From an uncultured Spirochaetales bacterium (lineage in GTDB: Bacteria; Spirochaetota; Spirochaetia; JAFGXN01): DNA of 64,000 bases. The notes beneath the pieces were generated by a model. It was not told the origin of the DNA. It saw only the letters and a list, made by a program, of their open reading frames with translations, and did no database searches. The stretch lies in assembly GCA_949289575.1 (NCBI GenBank), contig CASEOG010000004.1, positions 132,053 through 196,052 of the forward strand, in the 5' to 3' direction. Of this stretch, positions 9,418 to 18,934 are shown one piece after another. The stretch's first letter is position 1, and every line of letters starts with the position of its first letter. Both the position numbers and the translations under genes were made by a program.

Positions 9418-11355
9418 TTGAAACAGACATTAACGGATAAAATTTTACAGGCACATCTGATTGAAGGAAAACCGGTCGCCGGTGAAGAGGTCGGTATCCG
9501 CATCGATCAGACTCTGACGCAGGATGCGACGGGAACCATGGTTTATCTCCAGTACGAATCGATGGATATTCCGCGCGTCAAAACCGAACTTTCCGTTTCT
9601 TATATCGACCACAACACCCAGCAGGCCGGCTTTATGAATATGGACGACCACCGCTTTCTGCAGTCGGCGGCCGCCAAATACGGTCTTTATTTTTCGCGTC
9701 CGGGGAACGGGATTTGTCACCAGGTGCATCTCGAACGGTTCGGGATTCCCGGAAAAACACTGCTCGGTTCCGATTCGCACACACCGACCGGCGGCGGTTT
9801 GGGAATGATTGCCATCGGTGCCGGCGGACTCGATGTGGCCTGCGCCATGGCCGGAGCTCCTTTTTATCTGAACTATCCGCAGGTCATCGGTGTCCGGCTG
9901 ACGGGAGAATTGCAGCCGATGTGTTCCGCCAAAGACGTCATCCTTTATCTGCTGAAACTCGAAACGGTGAAAGGCGGAGTCGGAAAAGTGTACGAATATT
10001 TCGGCAAAGGCGTCTCCACGCTGTCGGTACCGCAGCGGGCCACCATCACCAACATGGGCGCCGAACTGGGAGCGACAACCAGTGTTTTCCCGTCCGATGA
10101 AAAGACGCTCGAATTTTTGAAACTTCAGAAACGGGAATCGGTCTGGACAGAGTTGAAAGCCGACGATGATGCCGAATATGCACGCATTATCGATATCAAT
10201 CTTTCGGAAATCGTGCCCTACGCCGCCTGCCCCCACATGCCCGATATTGTCAAACCGGTCAGCGAACTGGAAGGCCTTCCGGTCAGCCAGGTCGGTATCG
10301 GCTCCTGCACCAATTCGTCGATTAACGATTTGGGCGCGGCCGCCGAAATTCTCGACGGCAAAACGATCGCCGAAAATGTCAGTCTCGGTATCGCACCCGG
10401 ATCGCGGCAGGTGATGCTTAACTCGATTGAAGCCGGTATTTTTTCCAAACTGGTGGCTTCGGGCGCGCGGATTCTGGAAAGCGCCTGCGGACCGTGCATC
10501 GGCATGGGTTTTTCTCCCAACTCCGGCGGAGTGTCTCTGCGCACCTTTAACCGCAACTTCAAAGGCCGCAGCGGCACGGCCGACGCTTCCGTTTATCTGG
10601 TTTCTCCGGAAACGGCGGCCGCTTCGGCTCTCACCGGCGTTTTCACCGATCCGCGCAAAACGGCACCGGCTGTCCGCCGCGACTACTCCTCTTTCTGTGC
10701 CGTCAACGACAGCATGATCATTCCGCCGCTTCCCGAACAGGAGGCCGCCGCGGTCGAAATCGTCAAAGGGCCGAACATCAAAGAATGTCCGAAAGCCAAA
10801 CCGGTCGAAAAAGAAATCGCCGCTTCGGTGGTTCTGAAAACCGGCGATAACATTACGACAGACCATATCATGCCGGCCGGCAGCAAAATCCTGCCGCTGC
10901 GTTCCAATATCCCCGAAATTTCGAAACATGTTTTCGAACAGGTCGATCCGGAATTTTACAGCCGGGCTCTGGAGGCCGGACAGGGGGTCATTATCGGCGG
11001 CGAAAATTACGGACAGGGCTCCAGCCGCGAACACGCGGCACTGGCACCGATGTACCTCGGCATCCGCGCGGTCATTGCTAAAAGTTTTGCCCGCATCCAT
11101 AAAGCCAACCTGATTAACTTCGGCATTCTGCCTCTGACTTTCGAGAATCCGGACGATTACGAAGCGGTCGACTCAGGCGACAGACTGGTCCTTCAAAACG
11201 TTGTCGAAGCGTTGAGATCGGGGGCGCCGGTCACGGTGAAAAACGAAACCCGAAACCGGGAATTCAAAGCCGTTCACGGACTGGCCGACCGTGCCGTCGA
11301 AGTGATGCTGGCCGGCGGTGCTTTGAACTACACCAAAGCGAGACTGGAACACTGA
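9418..11355 (+). CDS. Aconitate hydratase
   Basis: Interconverts citrate and isocitrate in the TCA cycle through a [4Fe-4S] cluster. All family marks are present: GSDSHTPTGGG near residue 117, GIGSCTNSS (cluster Cys) near 297, ESACGPCIGMG (two cluster Cys) near 358, and the swivel-domain motif GGENYGQGSSREHAA near 530. At 645 residues it is the shorter monomeric aconitase type seen in several anaerobes rather than the 890-residue AcnA. It starts with TTG at 9418, chosen because AGGAG ends 7 bases upstream; a TATAAT lies at 9374-9379. It opens a five-gene plus-strand run with mutL. Confidence 0.95.
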   Translation: MKQTLTDKILQAHLIEGKPVAGEEVGIRIDQTLTQDATGTMVYLQYESMDIPRVKTELSVSYIDHNTQQAGFMNMDDHRFLQSAAAKYGLYFSRPGNGICHQVHLERFGIPGKTLLGSDSHTPTGGGLGMIAIGAGGLDVACAMAGAPFYLNYPQVIGVRLTGELQPMCSAKDVILYLLKLETVKGGVGKVYEYFGKGVSTLSVPQRATITNMGAELGATTSVFPSDEKTLEFLKLQKRESVWTELKADDDAEYARIIDINLSEIVPYAACPHMPDIVKPVSELEGLPVSQVGIGSCTNSSINDLGAAAEILDGKTIAENVSLGIAPGSRQVMLNSIEAGIFSKLVASGARILESACGPCIGMGFSPNSGGVSLRTFNRNFKGRSGTADASVYLVSPETAAASALTGVFTDPRKTAPAVRRDYSSFCAVNDSMIIPPLPEQEAAAVEIVKGPNIKECPKAKPVEKEIAASVVLKTGDNITTDHIMPAGSKILPLRSNIPEISKHVFEQVDPEFYSRALEAGQGVIIGGENYGQGSSREHAALAPMYLGIRAVIAKSFARIHKANLINFGILPLTFENPDDYEAVDSGDRLVLQNVVEALRSGAPVTVKNETRNREFKAVHGLADRAVEVMLAGGALNYTKARLEH

Positions 11356-11356
11356 G

Positions 11357-11989
11357 ATGAAATGGATTCGAAATCTGAAAGTTTTTTTTCAGTCAAACGA
11401 ACAGTTTGCCGTCAATTTTCAGACTAATCCTCTCTCCGTCCGCAAAATGAAATGGCTTAACGAACCGGCCAAAAAGAAAATGAAAGACCACTGTCTCTGG
11501 ATCGAGCCGGAAGGAAAGACCGACTTATGGCAAAAAACCTTTTACGACTACGCCCACGACAGTGCCCATTTTCTTTTTTACAAAACCGACCGTAATTTTG
11601 CCATGGAAACCGAATGCCTTTACAGACCGGTTCATCTCCACGACCAGGGGGGACTGGCTGTCCGCATCGATTCGCAAAACTGGATAAAAACCGCCGTGGA
11701 ATACAATCCCGACGAAGGACCGAAACTGGTGACCGTTGTCACCAACAACGGCTATTCCGACGCCTCGGCGCAGGTTCTCGACAATAACATCGAGCATGTC
11801 AAATTCCGTATCACCCGAACCGGTCAGGATTTCGTTATCGAAGCCAATTTCAATACGGAGTGGCAGACGATCCGCCTGACTCATCTCCATTCCCGGGAAA
11901 AAGAAACGGTCTGCGGTCTTTTTGCCGCCTCGCCGCAAAACGAAGGATTCCGTGTCGGATTCCGGAATTTCAAACTTTGGGAAGTCTGA
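11357..11989 (+). CDS. DUF1349-type protein, 210 aa
   Basis: The sequence matches the DUF1349 family (concanavalin-like beta sandwich) by its characteristic blocks: GKTDLWQKTFYDYAHDSAH, then DQGGLAVRI, NWIKTAVEYNPDEGP, VTNNGYSDAS and FRVGFRNFKLWEV at the end. About 200 residues is the usual length. No signal peptide, so it is cytoplasmic. The biochemical role of the family is not established; glycan binding is suspected from the fold. The ATG lies one base after the aconitase stop, so it is translationally linked to it. Confidence 0.85.
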   Translation: MKWIRNLKVFFQSNEQFAVNFQTNPLSVRKMKWLNEPAKKKMKDHCLWIEPEGKTDLWQKTFYDYAHDSAHFLFYKTDRNFAMETECLYRPVHLHDQGGLAVRIDSQNWIKTAVEYNPDEGPKLVTVVTNNGYSDASAQVLDNNIEHVKFRITRTGQDFVIEANFNTEWQTIRLTHLHSREKETVCGLFAASPQNEGFRVGFRNFKLWEV

Positions 11990-12018
11990 TCGAAATCCGA
12001 TCGGCAACAGGAGCAGTC

Positions 12019-13269
12019 ATGACAAACGGTCATCCGGCGCAGACACTTTTTCAACGGTTCGACAGTCCGATCCGCGATCCGCTGTGGAATCACATCTATC
12101 TCGATGCCGCTTTTCTCGACATTACCCGCACGCGGCCGTTTATCAATCTGACACGGATTCGCCAGCTCGGGCCGTCGTTTTGGGTCTACCCGGGGGCGGT
12201 GCATACACGCGCTTCCCACAGTTTCGGCGTTTTCGAAATCGGAAAGCGGATTCTGATTCATCTTTTGAAAGATCCTTACTGTCCCGAAATCAGCGAGACC
12301 GGTGCTTTATCGTTTCTGGCTGCCTGTCTGCTTCACGACACCGGACACTTTCCCTTTACCCATTCGCTGAAAGAACTGCCGCTGAAAGATCACGAAACCA
12401 TCAGCGGTGAAATGGTTCGCGAGGAACCGCTGGCCTCGAAGCTGAAAGCGGCGGGAGCCGATCCGGAATTTTGCGCCGCAATCATCGATACACGCATTCC
12501 GACGGAAAACCGGGAAATCGGATTTTACCGCAACATTCTTTCGGGAACGCTCGACCCCGACAAACTCGATTATCTGAACCGGGATGCCTACTTTTGCGGA
12601 GTCCCGTACGGGATTCAGGATATCGACCGGGTGATTGACAGAATGACGACCGACGGTCAAAACGGTATCGGACTTTACGAAGACGGCATCCTTTCGGTCG
12701 AAAATATTCTTTTTTCGAAATATTCGATGTACAAAAGCGTTTACTGGCACAAAACCGTCCGGAACGCAACGGCCTTGATCAAAAAGGGTCTCATTACGGC
12801 CTTAAACGGCGGTATGCTGACACCCGAATCGCTCTACCGCCAAACCGATGCTTCTTTCTTTGCCGCCGTAACCGACAGCCGCTTTCCGTTACACCGCTTT
12901 TTTACCGATATTTTCGACGGCCGCTTTTACCGCTGCGTTGCCGAAAAACGGTTCTCGGAGCTGCCGCACCCCGAACTGACCTCACTCGAACTCCGCAGCC
13001 GCTTCGAACGCGAAACCGCCGCCGCCCTCGGCTTTCCGGAAACCGATACGCAACTGCCGCTGGTTCTCGACATTCCGGAACCGATCCGGTTCGAAACGGA
13101 AATCACCCTTTTCGACCGGAACCACCGCATCCGAAACGGCAATCCGTCGATTTTTGATGCCGGCAGCAGCAGCCGATTCTCCGACTGTCTCCGTCAGGTC
13201 AGGCTTTTTGTCCACCCCGATTACAGCGACCGGCTCGGGAGCGAAGAATGGCAGAAAATCCTCAGCTGA
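12019..13269 (+). CDS. HD-domain hydrolase (dNTPase-like), 416 aa
   Basis: Metal-dependent phosphohydrolase of the HD superfamily, close in layout to the family that includes dGTP triphosphohydrolase-like and SAMHD1-like proteins. The metal site is visible: HTRASHSFGVFEIG near residue 60-73, LLHDTGHFPFTHS near 103-115, then LSGTLDPDKLDYLNRDAYFCG near 175-195, which supplies the last Asp. I use the ATG at 12019, with CAGGAG 5 bases upstream, rather than an upstream ATG inside the preceding gene. The substrate is inferred. Its stop overlaps the next gene by 22 bases. Confidence 0.85.
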   Translation: MTNGHPAQTLFQRFDSPIRDPLWNHIYLDAAFLDITRTRPFINLTRIRQLGPSFWVYPGAVHTRASHSFGVFEIGKRILIHLLKDPYCPEISETGALSFLAACLLHDTGHFPFTHSLKELPLKDHETISGEMVREEPLASKLKAAGADPEFCAAIIDTRIPTENREIGFYRNILSGTLDPDKLDYLNRDAYFCGVPYGIQDIDRVIDRMTTDGQNGIGLYEDGILSVENILFSKYSMYKSVYWHKTVRNATALIKKGLITALNGGMLTPESLYRQTDASFFAAVTDSRFPLHRFFTDIFDGRFYRCVAEKRFSELPHPELTSLELRSRFERETAAALGFPETDTQLPLVLDIPEPIRFETEITLFDRNHRIRNGNPSIFDAGSSSRFSDCLRQVRLFVHPDYSDRLGSEEWQKILS

Positions 13270-14012
13270 AAGCGCTTTTCGACGGCAGTGTGCCGCCGTG
13301 GGTTCACCGTTTCGCCAAACAGACGGGACGCGGCATCAACGAACACAAAATGATTACCGACGGCGATGCGGTCATTGTCGGCGTCTCCGGGGGAAAAGAT
13401 TCGCTGGCCATGGCACTCGCGCTCTCTCTGCGCCGGCAGTGGCTTCCCATCAAATACGAACCGGAAGCGGTCATGATCGAATGGAAAGAATACCCGCTCT
13501 CCACCGAATACAGAGAAAAACTCGAAACATTTTTCCGCACTATCCGCATGCCGCTGACCATTCTCACGTATCGGATGCAGCCGGAAAGTTTCGGTGGCCG
13601 CTTCAACTGTTATCTTTGTGCGCGTAACCGGCGCCGAATCCTGTTCGACTATGCGGCCGAAAAAGGAATCCGCAAAATCGCTTTCGGACACCACCTCGAT
13701 GATCTGGTCGAAACCTCGCTGATGAACCTCTTCCACCGGGGCAATCTCGACCCGATGAAACCGGTCTCTCCCTTTTTCGACGGAAAAATCGAAGTGATCC
13801 GCCCTCTCTGTCTGGTCAAAGAATCGGCCGTCAGACGGCTGGCTCAGGCGTTCGACTTCCCGATCCTCGAAATCGACTGCCCTTACAAAGAAATCAATTT
13901 GAGAAAAGATGTGAAAGAGATTGTCCGGATGATGACGAAAATCGATCCTCTGACACGGGAACACATATACAACGCCTATTTCAGTAAAGGAAACTGTCAT
14001 GCCAAAGATTAA
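13248..14012 (+). CDS. ttcA: tRNA 2-thiocytidine synthase TtcA-like
   Basis: PP-loop ATPase of the TtcA/TilS superfamily, 254 residues. Evidence: PP-loop SGGKDS near residue 46, NCYLCARNRRR (CxxC near 120) that in TtcA binds an iron-sulfur cluster, and GHHLDD near 146. In TtcA the enzyme thiolates cytidine 32 of some tRNAs. The N-terminal part (WVHRFAKQTGRGINEHKMI) also fits TtcA. Other TtcA-like enzymes (TtuA type) are similar, so the exact target is not certain. It overlaps both neighbours (22 and 14 bases), so it lies inside the acn-mutL operon. Confidence 0.85.
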   Translation: MAENPQLKALFDGSVPPWVHRFAKQTGRGINEHKMITDGDAVIVGVSGGKDSLAMALALSLRRQWLPIKYEPEAVMIEWKEYPLSTEYREKLETFFRTIRMPLTILTYRMQPESFGGRFNCYLCARNRRRILFDYAAEKGIRKIAFGHHLDDLVETSLMNLFHRGNLDPMKPVSPFFDGKIEVIRPLCLVKESAVRRLAQAFDFPILEIDCPYKEINLRKDVKEIVRMMTKIDPLTREHIYNAYFSKGNCHAKD

Positions 14013-15933
14013 TCTGCTGCCGCCCGAGGTGGCCCGTAAAATTGCCGCCGGCGAAGTGATTGACCGGCCCGCTTCCGTTTTGAGAGAACTTCTCGATAAT
14101 GCCATCGATTCGGGAGCCGATACGGTCGAAGTCAGACTGACCGACGGCGGAATCGGCTCCGTCTCGGTAACCGACAACGGCTGCGGAATGGACGAAGAAG
14201 ATTTGCGCCGCAGTATTCTGCCCCATGCCACCAGTAAAATCGCCACCGCGGACGATATGCAAAAGATAACCTCTCTCGGATTCCGCGGAGAAGCGCTGGC
14301 TTCGGTTGCGGCCTGTGCGCGGCTGGAAATTCTGACCCGCCCGTCCGGTTCGGACGCCGCCTTCCGCCTTACATCCCACGATATCGGCGAACCGCGAATC
14401 GAGCCGGCCGCCGGCGCTCCCGGTACAACCGTCACCGTACGCGAACTCTTTTACAACATCCCGGCCCGCAAGAAGTTTCTTTCTTCGCCGTCGGGAGAAT
14501 CGAATGCCTGCACAAACATCTTCATCGAAAAAGCGGCGGCTCATCCGCAGATCGATTTCCGTCTTTTCAACAACGACAAACCGAAACTCTTCTTCCCGAA
14601 ATCCGGTCTCAAAGAGCGTGTGGCGGCGATTCTGAAAGGAGTTCTGCAGCCGGAAGCTCTGCGCTTCGGAGAACGAACTTACGATCGGTTCCGTATTGCG
14701 GCAGTCGGCTGCGATCCCGGTTTTTACCGCAAAGATAAAAAATATATCCGGGTATTTCTCAACAAACGGGCGATTGTCGAATACGCCTTTGTTCAGGCGG
14801 TCGAATTTGCCTACCGCGAATATATGCAGTCGGTCTGTTTCCCCTACTGTTACCTCTTTATCGAAATCGATCCGGCACTTGTCGACTTTAACATTCATCC
14901 GGCCAAACGGGAAGTCCGCGTCCGCAACAAAGAAGAGGTTCACCACGCCGTTGTCGAAACGGTAAGGGCTCTGGCCGCGGGGCAAAACGGTCACCGGCGC
15001 TCCGAAGCGGCAACGCCGGCACCGGCCGTTACCGCCGATCTGTTCGACGATATGCGGCTTTTCGGATCCGCACCGGCACCGACCGCCGTCACCGCCGCCG
15101 TACCGAACCCGTTCGGCAACCGGCTGCATGAAAAAGAAAACAGAATCACAAAGGCCATACGCGATACAGCACCGGCTTTTCCGCCGAAAACGGTGCGCCC
15201 GCCTTCACCCCCGTTGTCCCGACCGGAATCTCTACCGGCATCCCGGCCGGAAAAGGAAGCGGCGGCGCCGTTCCGCACCGCACCGCGTTTCGAATACCCG
15301 CAACCGGGAAACGGGAAAAGCACCGCGTTCGAACCGACATCTGCGGCCGCAGTCGGCGAAGGGGAAACCGCTTACCGCTGCGCCGCGGCCGACAGCCGGG
15401 ACGACTTTATTTACCGCGGTCAGATCTTCGGCCTCTTTCTGCTGGCGGAAAAAGGAAACGAATTTTATATCATCGATCAGCATGCCGCCCATGAACGGAT
15501 TCTGTTCGAGCAATTCCGCAACGCACCGCCGCAGAGACAGCCGCTTCTGGCTCCGCTGAAACTGGAGCTCGAAGAACCGGAAAGAATCGAATCGGTCCTC
15601 GAAAGTCTGAAAACAACCGGCATCGAAATCGAACGGCGCCGAGACGGTCTCTACCTGACCGCTGTCGGCCGTTTCTGGGAAGGAAACGAATCGCTGATTG
15701 AAGAAGAACTGGCCCGTCCGTTCACCTCTCTGTTCGAACTCGAAAAACGGCTGACGGCGACACACGCCTGCAAATCGGCCATCAAAGACGGCGACCCGAT
15801 CTCGCCGGAAGCCGCCAAAGAGATCATCCGCGGCGCCTTTTCACTGGAAAATCCGCACTGTCCCCACGGACGTCCGATCTGGTTCCGCCTGACACGCACC
15901 GATCTTTTCAAACTGGTCGGACGGATTGTTTAA
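13999..15933 (+). CDS. mutL: DNA mismatch repair protein MutL
   Basis: 644 residues, normal for MutL. The N-terminal GHKL ATPase is intact: ELLDNAIDSGAD near residue 30, DNGCGMD near 58, GFRGEALAS near 94. A long Pro/Ala/Thr-rich linker (about 330-450) separates it from the C-terminal dimerisation domain. That domain carries the metal-dependent endonuclease motif DQHAAHERILFE near 492-503 plus ACKSAIK and CPHGRP. MutL therefore probably nicks DNA itself, as in bacteria without MutH. It is the last gene of the run, followed by 32 bases and a convergent gene. Confidence 0.96.
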   Translation: MPKINLLPPEVARKIAAGEVIDRPASVLRELLDNAIDSGADTVEVRLTDGGIGSVSVTDNGCGMDEEDLRRSILPHATSKIATADDMQKITSLGFRGEALASVAACARLEILTRPSGSDAAFRLTSHDIGEPRIEPAAGAPGTTVTVRELFYNIPARKKFLSSPSGESNACTNIFIEKAAAHPQIDFRLFNNDKPKLFFPKSGLKERVAAILKGVLQPEALRFGERTYDRFRIAAVGCDPGFYRKDKKYIRVFLNKRAIVEYAFVQAVEFAYREYMQSVCFPYCYLFIEIDPALVDFNIHPAKREVRVRNKEEVHHAVVETVRALAAGQNGHRRSEAATPAPAVTADLFDDMRLFGSAPAPTAVTAAVPNPFGNRLHEKENRITKAIRDTAPAFPPKTVRPPSPPLSRPESLPASRPEKEAAAPFRTAPRFEYPQPGNGKSTAFEPTSAAAVGEGETAYRCAAADSRDDFIYRGQIFGLFLLAEKGNEFYIIDQHAAHERILFEQFRNAPPQRQPLLAPLKLELEEPERIESVLESLKTTGIEIERRRDGLYLTAVGRFWEGNESLIEEELARPFTSLFELEKRLTATHACKSAIKDGDPISPEAAKEIIRGAFSLENPHCPHGRPIWFRLTRTDLFKLVGRIV

Positions 15934-15965
15934 ACGGTTTCAGCGGCACCGAAAGACCGGATTGC

Positions 15966-16679
15966 TCAGGCGGCCGCAACAACCAAAAAACGGACCTCTT
16001 CGGCGCCCGCCTCCCGAAGCAGACGGGCACACCGGTTCACCGTACTGCCGGTGGTTCTGACATCATCGATTAAGATGATGCGACGGGGAACAGCCGCCCC
16101 CGCCCGCAGCCGGTAACAGTCGGCCGCCAGCCGCAGCCGCTCCTCGCGGCTTAACCGTTTTAAAGCAGCCGAACGCCGTTTCCGTTCCAAAAGCACCGCG
16201 GTGCGGAACCCTTTTTCCTTTAAAGCGTCGACAATAACGGCGGCGGGATCCCAACCGCGTTTGCGGACATTCGAACGGTTTCCCGGAACCGGCACCAAAA
16301 CAAAGGAATCGCGCCTGTTTTCGAGCACAAATGCCGCCAAAGAGGCAAAAAAACGACCGAACGAACGTTCGTTCTTGAATTTAAAGATGCGAACAGCCTC
16401 TTTCGGTGTCTTTTGATAGGCAAAAAGCGCCTCTCCTTCGGGAAAATAGAGATTTTCCGCACATTCCGTTTCCGCCCGACAATCGCAGCAGACCTCCTTT
16501 TCCGAAATCAGCGGCAGCCCGCAGTAGCGGCATTGCCGTCCCTTTCTCCTCTGTTCGAATGCCTCCCGCAGTTCCGCAGCACATTCTTCGCATAAAATGC
16601 CGGTTTCGAAACAACCGCAAATCGGACAGAGAGCCTGTCCGAGCATCAGCGATATCCATTTCCAGATTCGACCTTTCAT
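15966..16679 (-). CDS. ComF-family phosphoribosyltransferase-like protein, 237 aa
   Basis: N-terminal zinc-finger region with CPICGCFETGILCEEC and CRYCGLPL...CCDC, then a phosphoribosyltransferase fold ending in IILIDDVRTTGSTVNRC, the PRPP-binding signature, and VPVPGNRSNVRKRGWDPA before it. This is the ComF/GntX family, linked to DNA uptake in competent bacteria and of unknown enzymatic substrate. I start at the ATG at 16679 (MKGRIWKWIS); the frame continues upstream, but without family similarity. It is convergent with mutL and downstream of an ABC remnant. Confidence 0.88.
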   Translation of the reverse strand: MKGRIWKWISLMLGQALCPICGCFETGILCEECAAELREAFEQRRKGRQCRYCGLPLISEKEVCCDCRAETECAENLYFPEGEALFAYQKTPKEAVRIFKFKNERSFGRFFASLAAFVLENRRDSFVLVPVPGNRSNVRKRGWDPAAVIVDALKEKGFRTAVLLERKRRSAALKRLSREERLRLAADCYRLRAGAAVPRRIILIDDVRTTGSTVNRCARLLREAGAEEVRFLVVAAA

Positions 16680-16740
16680 ACTCTCATTAATGGGGAATCG
16701 GGATTTTTTTGAAACAAAGAACGGTTTTTGCGGCCGGATT

Positions 16741-17502
16741 TCAGGGCATTTCGTAAACCGAATCGGCAATTCCGAGCGTCGACCGCCGGTGGGAAACCAG
16801 CACAACGGTTCTCTCGCCTCTGTGTTCGCGAATCGAATGCAGCACAACCGCTTCGTTCAGACTGTCGAGATTGGCTGTCGGTTCATCCAAAGGCAGCAGC
16901 GGTGCCGCGGTACTTTTCCCGCAGCCGGAAAGACCGACCGGGCAGTAAAGCCCTTTTCCCGGCACGGTAAGCGAAAAGCGGTCGAGAATCGTCCGTTCGC
17001 CGTCATAAGAAAACGAAACATTTTCAAAACGCACACTCTTCTCATCCCCGGTCAACGCTTCCCGGCCGGTTTGCGGTTCGGGTGTATCGAGAATTTCGAA
17101 GAGGCGACGGGAGGCCGAAAGACCGTTCATCGCGCCACATGAAAGAGCGAACCGAGCATCCGCAGCGGAATAAAAAATTCGGCCGACAGCAGAATCAGAA
17201 TCAAGGCACCGCCCAACGAAACCGAACCGCCGACCAGTCCCGTGACCGCAAAAATGACACCGACGGCCGCGCCGCCGCAAAGGCGCACAGCAGCCGCAAA
17301 AGCAGCGCACCGCCGAAAACGGCGGCCGCCGTCGCCGCGAACCGCCGCGACAGACAGCCGTCCGCCAGCCGCTGCACCGTTAAGGCCGGCGCCAGTACGG
17401 CCGCGATATTAAGTAGCAGTGCCGCCAGCTGAAAGACGACATGAAAGGCGATATATTTACGGGAACTCCCCCCATAAACCGGATCAGCCGCCGGTCAATC
17501 AT
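16741..17502 (-). pseudogene. Remnant of two tandem ABC transporter genes fused by deletion
   Basis: The remnant begins with an ATG at 17502 that overlaps the upstream stop, reading MIDRRLIRFMGG. After a frameshift it continues as membrane segments (YIAFHVVFQLAALLLNIAAV), then, past a gap, ILLSAEFFIPLRMLGSLFHVA, then, in another frame, an ABC ATPase with Walker A GLSGCGKST joined directly to Walker B LDEPTANLDSLNEA and the H-loop LVSHR. The signature motif and about 100 residues of the ATPase are missing. The front half resembles the intact ABC gene at 23831-25579 and the tail the one at 22143-23834. The total is about 760 bases against roughly 3.4 kb for an intact pair. Confidence 0.8.
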
Positions 17503-18214
17503 TCACGGCTCCTTCCGCCGCCTTCGCAAACGGATCTTCTTCTTTTTCTTTTTTCAGATTGCCGAAATAATAACGGCCGCCGAGACTCATCCGGCCGTAA
17601 CCGGCTTTGGCCACCTTCGACGGGTAATCGGTTTTTCCGTCACCGATCATATGCATCCCGCCTCCGAACTCCATGACGATGGCCACCGTTTTGCTGACAT
17701 TGATATTGAACCCGGCACCGCCGCCGATTTCCCAGTAAAACGGTGCCGAAAAGAGAAATTTCGGCGCTTTGTTTTCGTCGAAAGCGAGCAGTCCGAAACT
17801 GCCGAACATAAATCCGTAACGGCTGATGGAAATTTCATCCAAGTAAATATCCTTCCCTCCAAAGGTGAACTTCTGCATCAGTCCGAGTTCGTAAAGATTC
17901 GGTTCATCATCGTAAATTTTCGAACCGACCAGAGCCGTAAAGCTCTTCATTTCGAAATGGTCTTTCTTGAAGACTTTAAAGCCCAATTCGAGGTTAACGC
18001 TGGTTTTAATCGAATCGGCACTGCTGAAGAGACCGACGGAAAAAAAGCGGTTGTCTTTTTCAGTCGTAAAACCGCCTTTTTCTTCTTCACTTGTCAACTC
18101 ATCGGCTTCTTTGACGGAAATTTCCGCCTCCTGCCGCACCTCTTCCGTTTCCTGAGCCGCTGCCCGGAAAATGACTCCTGTCGCCATTAAAATTAAACAG
18201 ATGCTTTTTTTCAT
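17495..18214 (-). CDS. Secreted, probably outer-membrane beta-barrel protein, 239 aa
   Basis: A Sec signal peptide (MKKSICLILMATGVIFRAAAQ) with likely cleavage after AAA. The mature part has alternating hydrophobic and polar strands with many aromatic and glycine residues (SVNLELGFKVF, EIGGGAGFNINVSKTVAIVMEFGGG, GYGRMSLGGRYYFG), the look of a small outer-membrane barrel. A charged tail follows. A GGAGGAGAT site precedes the ATG. It sits 17 bases after the TPR gene and overlaps the ABC remnant. Function unknown. Confidence 0.7.
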   Translation of the reverse strand: MKKSICLILMATGVIFRAAAQETEEVRQEAEISVKEADELTSEEEKGGFTTEKDNRFFSVGLFSSADSIKTSVNLELGFKVFKKDHFEMKSFTALVGSKIYDDEPNLYELGLMQKFTFGGKDIYLDEISISRYGFMFGSFGLLAFDENKAPKFLFSAPFYWEIGGGAGFNINVSKTVAIVMEFGGGMHMIGDGKTDYPSKVAKAGYGRMSLGGRYYFGNLKKEKEEDPFAKAAEGAVND

Positions 18215-18231
18215 TGATCTCCTCCGAATTT

Positions 18232-18912
18232 TTATAAGGGTTTACGCTCGTTTTCGTTGCGTTCAAGCGCTTGATTCAAAAGATAGCCGTTGGGAAACAA
18301 AGTTTTTGCTTTATCAACAAAGAGGCGGTAATTCTGCTCATCATCGATTTTGAAGTAATATTGAGAGAGCCAGACGTCTGCCGCATAACGTTCGTACGGT
18401 TCGACAGCGGCTGCTTGTGCTTTTAAAAACCACTCGAGCGCCTTTTCGTTGCTGCCGCCGAAAATTGCCGGGGTGTGCAGAAACCCGATACCGAGACCGA
18501 GCATAGCCGAAACGTTGTCCGGCTGCAATGACAGCACCCGTTCAAAGAGTTTTTTGCTCTTCTTTCCGTAAGAAATTTTTTCGCTGAGCCGGGAACAGTA
18601 AACGATATCAAACATTAATTCCGCTGCCGAAAGCATGAGGTCAATATCATCCGATTCCTCGAGATTTTTATCATCCTCCAATTCGGCGGAAAGAATGCGG
18701 TACTTCTCCGTTTTGCCGACAGTTTGCCTTGCTAAGCTCCATGCCAGAAGATTGCGTACAGTGGGTGACTCATCCGATTCCGAAAACAAGGGCACTCCTG
18801 ATCCGCACTCGGCGCTTTCCGCATTCATAAATTCTTTAATTTCCGTCGATTGATACGCCCAAAGCGAAGACGAAAATAAAACCATAAAGAAAAAAGTGTG
18901 AAAAAATTTCAT
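18232..18912 (-). CDS. Secreted TPR-like protein, 226 aa
   Basis: Signal peptide with probable cleavage in SSLWA-Y near residue 20. The mature protein is helical with TPR-like pairs, including KKLFERVLSLQPDNVSAMLGLG and PAIFGGSNEKALEWFLKAQ. The 'PAIFGG' block is common in periplasmic TPR proteins that partner with transporters (TatT-like proteins of treponemes are one possibility, recalled only). GGAGG lies 5 bases before the ATG. It is the first gene of a minus-strand unit with the barrel-like protein, just below the palindrome array. Confidence 0.65.
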   Translation of the reverse strand: MKFFHTFFFMVLFSSSLWAYQSTEIKEFMNAESAECGSGVPLFSESDESPTVRNLLAWSLARQTVGKTEKYRILSAELEDDKNLEESDDIDLMLSAAELMFDIVYCSRLSEKISYGKKSKKLFERVLSLQPDNVSAMLGLGIGFLHTPAIFGGSNEKALEWFLKAQAAAVEPYERYAADVWLSQYYFKIDDEQNYRLFVDKAKTLFPNGYLLNQALERNENERKPL

Positions 18913-18934
18913 TTTTACCTCCGAAATATTGTTT

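Noticed and set aside
9445..11100. Long minus-strand open frame, 551 aa
   Set aside because: It is antisense to aconitase, which has all catalytic motifs, and its sequence is Arg/Gly/His/Phe-rich with no family.
13221..14435. Minus-strand open frames of 404 and, at 13981-15129, 382 aa
   Set aside because: Antisense shadows of TtcA and MutL caused by the third-base bias of this genome.
16680..16847. N-terminal extension of the ComF-like gene
   Set aside because: No similarity upstream of the ATG at 16679, and the extension enters the ABC remnant.
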